Shown here: one piece after another, positions 26,450 through 35,003 of the stretch
How the letters are laid out: every line of letters begins with the position of its first letter
Numbering within the stretch: position 1 is the first letter of the stretch
Origin: Neisseriaceae bacterium
GTDB lineage: Bacteria; Pseudomonadota; Gammaproteobacteria; Burkholderiales; Chromobacteriaceae
DNA length: 64,000 nt
Direction of reading: 5' to 3'
Assembly: GCA_027489245.1 (NCBI GenBank)
Contig: JAIYAC010000018.1
Location: forward strand, 43,526-107,525
Program-made: the position numbers and the translations under genes
Notes under the pieces: generated by a model
Databases searched by the model: none
Told to the model about the DNA's origin: nothing
What the model saw: only the letters and a program-made list of their open reading frames with translations

Positions 26450-27607
26450 TTGCATAGCCCCACCCTTGTAGCCATCGCCGCCATCCTGATGGTGCTCATG
26501 ACGCTCATGCTGCTGGCAGCCTGGCGCTTGAACCCGCACATTCCTGGCCTGAAAGGCTGGACGCTGGCGTTTGGCTGCGGTCTGCTGGTCTGTCTTAACT
26601 TGCTGCTGCGTGGTAGCGGCCATGAATGGCTGATGGTGATCCTGACCCAGCTGTCGTCATTCTTGCTGGCCTGGTTAAACTTGGCGGCGGCACGGCGCTA
26701 CCTTGGGCGGCGCTCGCTACCGGTGCTGGCAGGCGTGGCCTGTGCCGCAATAGTGCTGGCCTGCGCCTTGTACTTCACCCTGGTGGAGGTCAACCAGGGC
26801 GCCCGTTTCCTGCTGCAAAGCTATACCGCCGGCGTGCTGTTCGTGATGGCAGCCAGCCAGATGGCCACCGGTGGTGTGCGTAATTACCCGGCTCGCTACC
26901 TGTTTGCCGCCATCAGCGGCAGCCATGGCCTGTTCTTGCTGCTGCGCCCCTGGCTATTCCGGCTGGGGCAGCAAGGCATGTTTGATAGCCACGGCACGCT
27001 GGTGGTGTCGCACCTGGCGGTAGTGGAGTCCATCATTGCCGTCGTGATGCTGGGGTTTAGCGTGGTGATGCTGGCCAATGAGCAGGTAACGCTGGCGCTC
27101 AAGCACATGGCAGACCGCGACCCGCTGACCGGCACCTACAACCGCCGTGCCTTTATGGCCACGCTGGAAAAAGCCACGCTCTATGCATCGCGGCTGGCCT
27201 TTCCGGTATCGGTACTGCTGATCGACCTGGACCACTTCAAGCGCATCAACGACACCTTTGGCCACCAGCGCGGCGACGATGCCCTGCGCCACGTGGTGGG
27301 GGTCGCACAAGACTGCCTGCGCGAGGGCGATATTCTGGGCCGCCTGGGTGGCGAGGAGTTTGCCATTGCCCTGCCCAATGCCAACCAGCACGAGGCCGAG
27401 CAAATCGCCAGCCGGCTGCGCCAGGCCATTGCCGCCCAGCCACTGCAATACGCCGGCACCTTGCTGCCGCTTACTACCAGCATCGGCGTGGCGGCGTGGC
27501 TGCCACCGGAAAGCCCGGACAGCCTGCTGCACCGAGCCGACAAAGCCATGTACCAGGCCAAACGCCAGGGGCGCAACTGCGTGGTGCTGGCACCGCAAGC
27601 AAACTAA
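26450..27607 (+). CDS. Membrane diguanylate cyclase (GGDEF domain)
   Basis: A 385-residue enzyme making c-di-GMP from two GTP. The N-terminal 215 residues hold about six transmembrane helices with no named sensor domain. The GGDEF domain (about 220-380) starts at ADRDPLTGTYNRR and has the active motif RLGGEEF. A product-inhibition I-site, REGD, lies five residues before it, so feedback control by c-di-GMP is expected. Metal-binding Asp is in LLIDLDHFKRIND. The start is a TTG at 26450, since no ATG precedes the first helix; AGGA lies about 11 nt upstream. An HD-GYP protein later in the window could degrade its product. Confidence 0.88.
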   Translation: MHSPTLVAIAAILMVLMTLMLLAAWRLNPHIPGLKGWTLAFGCGLLVCLNLLLRGSGHEWLMVILTQLSSFLLAWLNLAAARRYLGRRSLPVLAGVACAAIVLACALYFTLVEVNQGARFLLQSYTAGVLFVMAASQMATGGVRNYPARYLFAAISGSHGLFLLLRPWLFRLGQQGMFDSHGTLVVSHLAVVESIIAVVMLGFSVVMLANEQVTLALKHMADRDPLTGTYNRRAFMATLEKATLYASRLAFPVSVLLIDLDHFKRINDTFGHQRGDDALRHVVGVAQDCLREGDILGRLGGEEFAIALPNANQHEAEQIASRLRQAIAAQPLQYAGTLLPLTTSIGVAAWLPPESPDSLLHRADKAMYQAKRQGRNCVVLAPQAN

Positions 27608-27745
27608 GCAGCTGCTGCACAGTGTGTTCTGCCCTATTTCGCCTGGCCAGGCTTTATCCCCCCGCATACGCCCCCATCTAGCAGCCATGCCGTGCGCACG
27701 CGGCCAACCTTACGCTGCCCCGCGCAGCCAGATACGGAGCGTTTC

Positions 27746-28594
27746 ATGAGCGACACTACCCCGCAGTACACCCCGCCACGCATCTGGGAATGGAAACAGG
27801 CCAATGGCGGCCAGTTTGCCAATATCAACCGCCCGATCGCCGGCCCGACTCACGAGCAGGACCTGCCGCTTGGCGAGCACCCGCTGCAGCTGTATTCGCT
27901 GGCCACGCCCAACGGCGTGAAAGTCACCATCCTGCTGGAAGAGCTGCTGGCGCTGGGCCACGCCGGCGCCGAGTACGATGCCTGGCTGATCCGCATCCAG
28001 GAAGGCGATCAGTTTGGCAGCGGCTTTGTGGGGGTGAACCCCAATAGCAAGATTCCGGCGCTGCTGGATTACAGCGGCGAGGCACCGGTACGGGTGTTCG
28101 AGTCGGGCGCCATCCTGCTCTACCTGGCGGAAAAATTCGGCGCCCTGCTGCCGCAGGATGTTGCCAGCCGCACGGAAACGCTGAACTGGCTGTTCTGGCA
28201 AATGGGCAGCGCGCCTTATCTGGGCGGTGGCTTTGGCCATTTTTACCAGTACGCGCCGGTCAAGATCGAATACGCCATCGACCGTTTCAGCATGGAAGCC
28301 AAGCGCCAGCTGGACGTGCTGAACCGCCGCCTGGCAGACAGCCCGTATCTGGGTGGTAGCAGCTACAGCATTGCCGATATTGCCGTGTGGCCGTGGTACG
28401 GCGCGCTGGTGCTGGGCCAGCTGTACGGCGCCGCCGAGTTCCTGCAAGTAGACGACTACCCGCACGTGCAGCGCTGGGCTCGCGAGATCGCCGAGCGCCC
28501 GGCAGTGCAGCGCGGCCGCCGCGTCAACCGCACCTGGGGCGACGAGGCCGAGCAGCTGGCCGAGCGCCATAGCGCCGCCGACCTGGACCGCTAA
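27746..28594 (+). CDS. yghU: YghU-like glutathione-dependent disulfide-bond oxidoreductase
   Basis: A 282-residue glutathione S-transferase family protein very like E. coli YghU/YfcG. The thioredoxin-fold half has LYSLATPNGVKVTILLEEL, where the Thr/Asn-Gly replaces the catalytic Tyr or Ser of other GSTs, and NPNSKIPALLD with the cis-proline. FESGAILLYLAEKFG is the Glu-Ser glutathione-binding motif. The C-terminal helical half contains YSIADIAVWPWY. The long N-terminal extension (PPRIWEWKQANGGQF) is diagnostic of YghU. Role: glutathione-dependent reduction of disulfides or peroxides in the cytoplasm. ATG 27746 matches the usual YghU start. Confidence 0.9.
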   Translation: MSDTTPQYTPPRIWEWKQANGGQFANINRPIAGPTHEQDLPLGEHPLQLYSLATPNGVKVTILLEELLALGHAGAEYDAWLIRIQEGDQFGSGFVGVNPNSKIPALLDYSGEAPVRVFESGAILLYLAEKFGALLPQDVASRTETLNWLFWQMGSAPYLGGGFGHFYQYAPVKIEYAIDRFSMEAKRQLDVLNRRLADSPYLGGSSYSIADIAVWPWYGALVLGQLYGAAEFLQVDDYPHVQRWAREIAERPAVQRGRRVNRTWGDEAEQLAERHSAADLDR

Positions 28595-28601
28595 ACGCCA
28601 C

Positions 28602-28641
28602 AAAGCCCAAGGCCGCTGCATAGGCAGCGGCCTTGGGCTTT
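28602..28641. terminator. Bidirectional terminator between yghU and yajQ
   Basis: A perfect 18-bp stem (28602-28619 with 28624-28641) and a 4-nt loop, with A and T runs on both sides, between convergent genes. Confidence 0.93.
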
Positions 28642-28661
28642 TCACGCAGGCAATAACGCGT

Positions 28662-29162
28662 TTAGTCGCGGAAGTTGTTGAACTGCAGCGGGAAGCCGTT
28701 TTCCATATCGCCGGCAATTTCCTTGCGCATCAGCGCAATCACGTCTTGCAGCATGTCGCGCTTGGCGCCCGATACGCGTACCGCCTCGCCCTGGATGCTG
28801 GCCTGCACCTTCAGCTTGCTGTCCTTGATGAGCTTGACGATTTTTTTGGCTAGGTCGGTTTCCAGGCCTTCCTTTACGGTCAGCACCTTCTTCACCTTGT
28901 TGCCGCTGACTTTTTCCAGCTTGCCGTACTCCATGCAACGCACGTCTACACCGCGTTTGGCCAGCTTGGCCACCAGAATGTCGTTTACCTGGTCCAGCTG
29001 AAACTCGCTGTCGGCAAACAGGGTCAGCGTCTTGTCGCCGGTTTCGATACGGGCATCGCTACCCTTGAAGTCATAGCGGGTGGACACTTCCTTGTTGGAT
29101 TGGTCTACCGCGTTGCGTACTTCGATTTTGTCCACTTCGGACACAATGTCAAACGATGGCAT
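28662..29162 (-). CDS. yajQ: YajQ family nucleotide-binding protein
   Basis: A 166-residue protein with the two tandem ferredoxin-like domains of YajQ. Diagnostic segments are [11 protein letters not shown] at the start, [10 protein letters not shown]-type sequence ([11 protein letters not shown]), [14 protein letters not shown], and the C-terminal [15 protein letters not shown] then PLQFNNFRD. Homologues in Xanthomonas bind c-di-GMP and affect virulence gene expression; others bind nucleotides or RNA. Its proximity to the diguanylate cyclase may be coincidental. Transcribed alone on the minus strand. Confidence 0.92.
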   Translation of the reverse strand: MPSFDIVSEVDKIEVRNAVDQSNKEVSTRYDFKGSDARIETGDKTLTLFADSEFQLDQVNDILVAKLAKRGVDVRCMEYGKLEKVSGNKVKKVLTVKEGLETDLAKKIVKLIKDSKLKVQASIQGEAVRVSGAKRDMLQDVIALMRKEIAGDMENGFPLQFNNFRD

Positions 29163-29194
29163 ATCGCCCTTCCTTTCGTGTTATGGCGCGTATT

Positions 29195-30052
29195 CTAGCC
29201 CAAGTTGGCCGCAAACTGCGTGGGGGGCACCACTAAGGCACCCTGGTACAGCAGCCAGCCCAGCGCCGCCACGTTCAGCAGCACCGTGAGCCAGTACAGG
29301 CGGCGAAAAGACGGCTTGGTGGATTTGTGATTAAACACGTACTGCGCCAGCGCCGCCCCCGGCCAGCCACCCAGCAGCGCCAGCGCATGCAGCGTGCTTT
29401 CCGGCGTGCGCCACTGCTGGCGCTGGGCTGCGTGTTTGTCGCGGCCATAAGCCAGAAACAGCAGCACGCTCAGCAGACCATACGCCGCCAGCACCCAGGG
29501 CGCCAGCCGCCCTGCCTGCCACAATGCGGCCAACATCAGCACCATCGCCAGGGCGAGCCATGGCCGCGGGCGGCGGTCCGGTTTAAGGCTAGCCAGCACG
29601 TGCAGGCCGGGTAGCGCCGCGTAGTTCGCCCACACGGCTACCGGTTTGCCCTGTTCGTTCTGGCCGGCCTTGTAATACACCTCGTCGCCCGCCACCGGCC
29701 GCCTGGGCGACACCGGAAACGCCGACACGTGCACAAACAGCGACTGCCCGTCTGCCGTACCGATAAACCCGAAACCACGGCTATCGTCCCAGCGCAGCAG
29801 CGTACCTTTGTGCCGTGCGCTAGCGGCCTGCTTGGCGGTGGCTACTTGCGCCCACACGGCCTGTGGCCGGCCATCGCGCCCTGGCCCGGCACGGTAGTGC
29901 ACCGGGTCGCCCGCTGCTGGCAATACCCCATCGGCAAATACGCTGGCGTGGGCAAACAGCCGGCTGCCATCGGCCTGGCGGATAAAACCGAAACCGCGCG
30001 CCGCGTCCCAGCTGGCCAGCGCGCCTTCACTTGTGTTGTGCGGTGTGCTCAT
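29195..30052 (-). CDS. Two cold-shock domains fused to a DUF1294 membrane domain
   Basis: A 285-residue protein with two N-terminal cold-shock-type beta barrels (about 8-70 and 80-145), each with an RNP1-like RGFGFI motif (ARGFGFIRQ, SRGFGFIGT), followed by a DUF1294 membrane part. That part has hydrophobic helices near 165-205 and 255-275, and the family signature YGRDKHAAQRQQWRTPE with LGGWPGAALAQ. The usual DUF1294 protein has one cold-shock domain; two are seen here. It probably binds nucleic acid at the membrane; the function is unknown. The start overlaps the stop of the DUF2788 gene by 4 nt, so they are coupled. Confidence 0.85.
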   Translation of the reverse strand: MSTPHNTSEGALASWDAARGFGFIRQADGSRLFAHASVFADGVLPAAGDPVHYRAGPGRDGRPQAVWAQVATAKQAASARHKGTLLRWDDSRGFGFIGTADGQSLFVHVSAFPVSPRRPVAGDEVYYKAGQNEQGKPVAVWANYAALPGLHVLASLKPDRRPRPWLALAMVLMLAALWQAGRLAPWVLAAYGLLSVLLFLAYGRDKHAAQRQQWRTPESTLHALALLGGWPGAALAQYVFNHKSTKPSFRRLYWLTVLLNVAALGWLLYQGALVVPPTQFAANLG

Positions 30053-30252
30053 TTCAGCAGCATGAACTCCACCAGCACGTTCTTGAACACAAAGCCCACC
30101 ACGCCGAAGCCCAGTACGACAAACAGGGCGATCATGCCGGTTTTGCCGGCATTGGATTTCTTGCCCAGGTCATAAATGATGAAACCCATGAAAAGGATCA
30201 GGCCGGTCAGCAGGATACCCATGGACCAGTTGGTAAATTGTTCTTCGCTCAT
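30049..30252 (-). CDS. DUF2788 family small membrane protein
   Basis: A 67-residue protein with two transmembrane helices (about 12-27 and 40-60) separated by the polar loop DLGKKSNAGKTG. Size and pattern fit the DUF2788 family of betaproteobacteria and gammaproteobacteria, whose function is unknown. It is the first gene of a two-gene unit with the cold-shock/DUF1294 gene (4-nt overlap) and lies 46 nt downstream of the argG terminator. Confidence 0.82.
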   Translation of the reverse strand: MSEEQFTNWSMGILLTGLILFMGFIIYDLGKKSNAGKTGMIALFVVLGFGVVGFVFKNVLVEFMLLK

Positions 30253-30297
30253 GATGTCTCTGCGCTAAAAGGTTGGCCGCCATTATAGAAGCGGCAA

Positions 30298-30324
30298 CAA
30301 AAAACCGCACCCCGTGGGGTGCGG
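30298..30324 (-). terminator. Terminator of the argF-argG unit
   Basis: Stem CCGCACCCC with GGGGTGCGG and a 2-nt loop. On the minus strand it is followed by six or more T residues, just after the argG stop codon. A copy of the dispersed 10-mer lies at 30271. Confidence 0.9.
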
Positions 30325-30350
30325 CTTGTAGGGGTCACGACCTGACCTGC

Positions 30351-31571
30351 TTACTTGTTCAGGCGACCGGCAATGCGCATGCGCAGTGCGTTCAGCTTGA
30401 TGAAGCCGCCAGCGTCGGCCTGGTTGTAGGCACCGCCGTCGTCGTCAAAGGTGGCGATGTTCATGTCGAACAGCGAGTTGGTTTTGGAGTCGCGGCTCAC
30501 CACGATCACATTGCCCTTGTACAGCTTCAGGCGTACCCAGCCGTTCACGGTTTGCTGGGTGTAGTCGATCAGGGTTTGCAGCGCCTTACGCTCCGGTGCC
30601 CACCAGTAGCCGTTGTAGATCAGGCTGGCGTAGCGTGGCATCAGGTCATCTTTCAGGTGGGCTACTTCGCGGTCCAGGGTAATGGACTCGATCGCGCGGT
30701 GCGCCTTCAGGATGATGGTACCGCCCGGGGTTTCGTAGCAGCCGCGGGACTTCATGCCCACGTAGCGGTTTTCCACCAGGTCCAGACGGCCAATACCGTG
30801 CTTGCCGCCCAGCTCGTTCAGCTTGGCCAGCACGTCGTGCGCAGCCAGGCGTACGCCGTTCAGCGCCACGATGTCGCCCTTCTCGAACTCTACGTCCAGG
30901 TACTCGGCTTCATCCGGTGCCGCTTCTGGCGACACGGTCCAGCGCCACATGGCTTCTTCGGCCTCGGCGGACGGGTTTTCCAGATGGCGGCCTTCGAAGG
31001 AGATGTGCAGCAGGTTGGCATCCATGGAGTATGGTGCGCCACCGTTCTTGTGCTTCATGTCTACCGGAATGCCGTTTTTCTCGGCGTAGGCCAGCAGTTT
31101 TTCGCGGGACAGCAGGTCCCATTCGCGCCACGGGGCAATCACTTTGACGTCCGGTTTCAGGCCGTAGTAGCCCAGCTCGAAGCGCACCTGGTCGTTACCC
31201 TTGCCGGTCGCGCCGTGCGATACCGCGTCGGCACCGGTCAGGTTGGCGATTTCGATCTGGCGTTTGGCGATCAGCGGGCGGGCAATGGAGGTGCCCAGCA
31301 GGTATTCGCCTTCGTAAATGGTGTTGGCGCGGAACATCGGGAACACGAAGTCGCGTACAAACTCTTCACGCAGGTCATCGATGAAGATGTTTTCCTGCTT
31401 GATGCCGAACTGCAGCGCCTTCTGGCGTGCCGGCTCCAGCTCTTCGCCCTGGCCCAGGTCGGCGGTGAAGGTCACCACTTCGCATTGATAGGTGTCTTGC
31501 AACCACTTCAGGATCACCGAAGTATCCAGGCCACCGGAATAGGCCAATACCACTTTATTGATGTCTGCCAT
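30351..31571 (-). CDS. argG: Argininosuccinate synthase
   Basis: A 406-residue cytoplasmic enzyme that joins citrulline and aspartate with ATP in arginine synthesis. The N-terminal PP-loop [14 protein letters not shown] binds [23 protein letters not shown] and the NYVGMKSRG-type segment ([16 protein letters not shown]) are family signatures. The length matches type I synthases (about 400). ATG 31571 ([14 protein letters not shown]) is chosen; an upstream extension to 31613 overlaps nothing needed and lacks conservation. It follows argF by 28 nt on the minus strand, so ornithine passes to citrulline and argininosuccinate from one transcript. Confidence 0.97.
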   Translation of the reverse strand: MADINKVVLAYSGGLDTSVILKWLQDTYQCEVVTFTADLGQGEELEPARQKALQFGIKQENIFIDDLREEFVRDFVFPMFRANTIYEGEYLLGTSIARPLIAKRQIEIANLTGADAVSHGATGKGNDQVRFELGYYGLKPDVKVIAPWREWDLLSREKLLAYAEKNGIPVDMKHKNGGAPYSMDANLLHISFEGRHLENPSAEAEEAMWRWTVSPEAAPDEAEYLDVEFEKGDIVALNGVRLAAHDVLAKLNELGGKHGIGRLDLVENRYVGMKSRGCYETPGGTIILKAHRAIESITLDREVAHLKDDLMPRYASLIYNGYWWAPERKALQTLIDYTQQTVNGWVRLKLYKGNVIVVSRDSKTNSLFDMNIATFDDDGGAYNQADAGGFIKLNALRMRIAGRLNK

Positions 31572-31599
31572 CGTCTTCTCTCTCAGTCTACAAGCCGGG

Positions 31600-32523
31600 T
31601 CAGTCGTGTACACGACCCAGCATCAGGTATTCAATCAGGGCTTTCTGGGCGTGCATGCGGTTTTCCGCTTCGTCCCATACTACGCTTTGCGGGCCGTCTA
31701 TCACGTCGGCAGCCACTTCTTCGCCACGGTGCGCGGGCAGACAGTGCATGAACAGCGCGTCCGGCTTGGCTTGCTTCATCAGCGCATCGCTTACCATATA
31801 GCCTTCAAACGCATCACGGCGTGCTTCTGCTTCGCCTTCGAAGCCCATGCTGGTAAACACGTCGGTGGTCACCAGGTCGGCGCCGGCCACGGCAGAGGCC
31901 GGGTTGTGGAAGGCTTCGAAACAGTCGCTGTCGTAGTGCTGGCCGTCCAGCACCTGCAGCTCGTAGCCTACCGGCGTGGCGATTTTCAGCTTGAAGCCCA
32001 GCAGCTTGGCGGCCTGCAGCCAGGTGCGGGCCATATTGTTGCCATCGCCAATCCAAGCCACGGTCTTGCCCGCTATGCTGCCACGGTGCTCGATATAGGT
32101 CAGGATGTCGGCCAGAATCTGGCACGGGTGGTATTCGTTGGTCAGGCCGTTAATCACCGGCACGCGGGAAAATGCGGCCAACCTTTCCACCATGTTTTGC
32201 TCGAACGTGCGGATCATGATGATGTCCGCCATGCGCGACAGCACGCGGGCGGTATCTTCTACCGGCTCGCCGCGGCCGATCTGCGAGCTCTTGCCGTCCA
32301 GGAACATGGCGTGGCCACCCAGCTGCGACATGCCGGCTTCAAACGATACGCGGGTACGCGTGGAGTTCTTTTCGAAGATCATGGTCATCACCCGGCCTAC
32401 CAGGGGGCGGTACAGCTCGCCGGACACTTGTCGTCGCTTCAGTACCTGGGCTCGCTCGAAGATGTGCTGGTACTCCGCGGCGGAAAGGTCTGTGAACTGG
32501 AGAAAGTGTTTGGGCTGCTTCAT
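31600..32523 (-). CDS. argF: Ornithine carbamoyltransferase, anabolic
   Basis: A 307-residue enzyme forming citrulline from ornithine and carbamoyl phosphate. Conserved motifs are STRTR (carbamoyl-phosphate site), EYHPCQ (HPCQ), and [10 protein letters not shown] near the C-terminus with the ornithine-binding Cys. The size and lack of the extended catabolic features favour the anabolic type. It is the first gene of an argF-argG unit. Two dyads upstream (32559-32577 and 32630-32669) could mediate arginine-dependent control. Confidence 0.97.
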   Translation of the reverse strand: MKQPKHFLQFTDLSAAEYQHIFERAQVLKRRQVSGELYRPLVGRVMTMIFEKNSTRTRVSFEAGMSQLGGHAMFLDGKSSQIGRGEPVEDTARVLSRMADIIMIRTFEQNMVERLAAFSRVPVINGLTNEYHPCQILADILTYIEHRGSIAGKTVAWIGDGNNMARTWLQAAKLLGFKLKIATPVGYELQVLDGQHYDSDCFEAFHNPASAVAGADLVTTDVFTSMGFEGEAEARRDAFEGYMVSDALMKQAKPDALFMHCLPAHRGEEVAADVIDGPQSVVWDEAENRMHAQKALIEYLMLGRVHD

Positions 32524-32855
32524 ATCGGGTTCCGAAAAAAATTAATGCCACGGCGCTGTGAAAACGTGGCGTTTTCATGCGCGGCGGCACATTACTACAC
32601 GCAAACCATCTGTCATCGGGTTGATCAACGCAATTTTGCGCATGATGAATTCATGATTTACAAAATTGCGACATGGTTATATGTATACGAAATCCACATT
32701 GGTGACAAGCCCAAGCCGGTTTCAAGCGGCCGCCATCCGGCAATAAAAACGCCGATACACTGCAAGATCAATCACTTGCGGCGTACCGGCATTTTTTCAG
32801 GCTTTTAGCGAAGCAGCACAGCTGTTTAACAAAACGCTACCCGCTGGCCATAAGG
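32524..32855. promoter_or_regulatory. argF upstream region with two dyads and a possible decarboxylase terminator
   Basis: Nearest argF is TGAAAACG-TGG-CGTTTTCA at 32559-32577, 36 nt before the start codon. Further up is a compound dyad centred at 32649.5: ATGAATTCAT in the middle and GCAATTTTG/CAAAATTGC as outer arms (32630-32669). TGAATTCA resembles the core half-sites of an ARG box, so ArgR control is possible. Around 32745-32783 an imperfect hairpin with a minus-strand T run may terminate the upstream decarboxylase gene. Confidence 0.5.
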
Positions 32856-34814
32856 TCAGTTGAACCAGGCACGGCTAGGCAAGCCGGCCAGCTCGTCACC
32901 CCGCAGCACCCGCACGCAGAACTCGCCGCCCTCCTCGGCCAGGCCGTGCATTTCTATGCTCTTTTGTGTTTTCAGCAGCCGTGCCATGTAGGCCACGATA
33001 TTGGCTTCGATCACCTGCCCCGGCACCAGCACCGGTATACCCGGCGGGTACGGCACGATCTGGTCGCAGCACACGCGGCCGGTCAGCGCAGCGTTGGGCA
33101 GGCCGTCGTCGTCCAGCAGCGGCAGGCGCTCCCCCGCTTCGTAAAACGCGTCACGCGGCAGGCAGGCCAGGCGCGAGAAACCGGGGATTTCCGGCATTTT
33201 GCCCAGCGCACGGGGTGGGCGCTGCTCTTTGGCCAGCCGCAGCAGCGCATCAAACAGCCGCGACATCTTGCTGCGCGTGGTACCTACGGTCAGCAGCAGG
33301 GTGATGGTATTGAAGGTGGATTTTTCGATCTGGATATTGAAGCGCTCGAACAAGGCACGCTGCAGCTCGTCGGCGGAGTAGCCGCTTTGCGAAATATCCA
33401 CCGTCAGCTTGGTGGGGTCCAGCTGTACGCCGTCGTCGCGTACCGACTCCGGCAGCAGGTCATCCAGCTCCAGCACGCGGAAGGCACCGGTGGAGTTGAT
33501 CTTCTGCCGCAGCTCCTGTGCCAGCTTCAGTGCACGGTCCAGCAGGCGGAAGCCCTCGGTTACCGCCTGCTTGCGCGCCACGTCCAGGCTGGCAATCAGG
33601 TTGTATTGCGGGCTGGTGGAGGTGTGCATATTGAAGTTTTCGCGGAACAGGTGCTCATCAAACGTGGGGTCATTCACGTGGATCATGCTGGCCTGCGAAA
33701 AAGCTGACAGGATCTTGTGCGTGCTCTGGGTCACGTAGTCCGCGCCGGACTCCAGCGCCGTGGGGCGGAAGGCGTGGTGGAAGCGTGCGTGGCCGTACCA
33801 GGCCTCGTCCACGATCACCTTGATGCCGGCGGCGTGCGCCGCCTCGATAATGGGTTTCAGGTCGTAGCGCAGGCCGTCGTAAGTGCAGCTGGTCAGAATC
33901 AGCACGCGGGCGTCAGGGTTGGCCGCAATGGCGTCAAAGATCACCTGTTTGGGCACCGGACCAAAGATGCCGTACTGGCGGTTAACCGACGAATCCAGGT
34001 ACACCGGCTGCGCACCGGACAAAATCACGCCATGGTGCACGGATTTATGGCAGTTGCGGTCCAGCAGCAGCTTGTCACCCGGCGCCAGCAGGGTCTGGAA
34101 GATGACCTTGTTCGAGGTGGAGGTGCCGTTGGTGGCAAAGTAGGTTTTGCGCGCGCCAAACGCTTTGGCGGCCAACGTTTGTGCCTCGGCAATCACGCCG
34201 GTGGGGTGCAGCAGCGAATCCAGCATGGGCACCGATACCGACAGGTCGGCGCGCAGCATTTCTTCGCCGACAAAATCGTAAAAATCGCCCACCCACGGGC
34301 TGCCTTTCAGCGAGTCGCCGCCAGCGTGGCCCGGCGTATGCCACGAATCCTTGGCCATGCGCACGTACTGTTTGAGCTTGTCGTAAAACGGCGTGGCGGC
34401 TTTTTCGCCCATCTCGGCCGCCAGAATGCGGAACCAGCCGTTGAAATCGCGCTCGTCACGGTAGAAATAGCCGTCGATGGCGTGGCTGGCCAGTTCTTCC
34501 ATCAGCACTTTTTCGTCGTCATCCTGCAGCAGGATGTACAAGGACAACTCGGGCCGCAGCCGGTTGATCTGGTTGGCCAGCTGTACCGCCGGCTGGGTAG
34601 CGCCCTTCTCTTTCAGGCCCTTGTCTACCAGCACGATCTGCACTTCGCCGTCGCTGCCGGCGCGGGCCAGCGCGTCGCTGCTGCGGCCAACCCCTTCAAA
34701 ACACAGGCCAAACGGGTTGGCCATCTTGACCGCTACCGCAGCCAGCTCGGCCAGTACATTAGCTTGCCAGGCGGCATCATCGCTTACCACCAATACTCTG
34801 CTCACCGGATTCAT
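32856..34814 (-). CDS. Orn/Lys/Arg decarboxylase family protein
   Basis: A 652-residue PLP enzyme of the fold III/type I group with an N-terminal response-regulator-like wing (about 1-120), an aminotransferase-fold core and a C-terminal decarboxylase domain. PLP contacts: TNGTSTSNK, VDEAWYGHARFH (Asp, His) and STHKILSAFSQASM with the Schiff-base Lys. It decarboxylates arginine, lysine or ornithine to the polyamine precursor; the substrate cannot be told by eye. It is shorter than E. coli LdcC/AdiA (710-755). ATG 34814 (MNPVSRVLVVSDD) is preferred to the in-frame 34910 extension. Its place beside argFG fits arginine/ornithine use. Confidence 0.9.
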   Translation of the reverse strand: MNPVSRVLVVSDDAAWQANVLAELAAVAVKMANPFGLCFEGVGRSSDALARAGSDGEVQIVLVDKGLKEKGATQPAVQLANQINRLRPELSLYILLQDDDEKVLMEELASHAIDGYFYRDERDFNGWFRILAAEMGEKAATPFYDKLKQYVRMAKDSWHTPGHAGGDSLKGSPWVGDFYDFVGEEMLRADLSVSVPMLDSLLHPTGVIAEAQTLAAKAFGARKTYFATNGTSTSNKVIFQTLLAPGDKLLLDRNCHKSVHHGVILSGAQPVYLDSSVNRQYGIFGPVPKQVIFDAIAANPDARVLILTSCTYDGLRYDLKPIIEAAHAAGIKVIVDEAWYGHARFHHAFRPTALESGADYVTQSTHKILSAFSQASMIHVNDPTFDEHLFRENFNMHTSTSPQYNLIASLDVARKQAVTEGFRLLDRALKLAQELRQKINSTGAFRVLELDDLLPESVRDDGVQLDPTKLTVDISQSGYSADELQRALFERFNIQIEKSTFNTITLLLTVGTTRSKMSRLFDALLRLAKEQRPPRALGKMPEIPGFSRLACLPRDAFYEAGERLPLLDDDGLPNAALTGRVCCDQIVPYPPGIPVLVPGQVIEANIVAYMARLLKTQKSIEMHGLAEEGGEFCVRVLRGDELAGLPSRAWFN

Positions 34815-35003
34815 CGGTGCTCTCCTCTGGATACAGCGTGTTTTTATGATGTCTGTCGTACTGTTATGGCCGCGGCACGGTGCGGCTTTGTTTGACGCTA
34901 TCGTAAGCACAGCACGGCCACAATGTCATGCTGCAGGCGCAAAACTGCATGGTGGATGTCGCCTTGGCAGCAGGGGGGGCGCCAATCCGTTACAATGCCG
35001 CCC

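Noticed and set aside
30273-31751. Plus-strand frame of 492 codons opposite argG
   Set aside because: It is the antisense of argG and the start of argF, with no start signal and no protein-like motifs.
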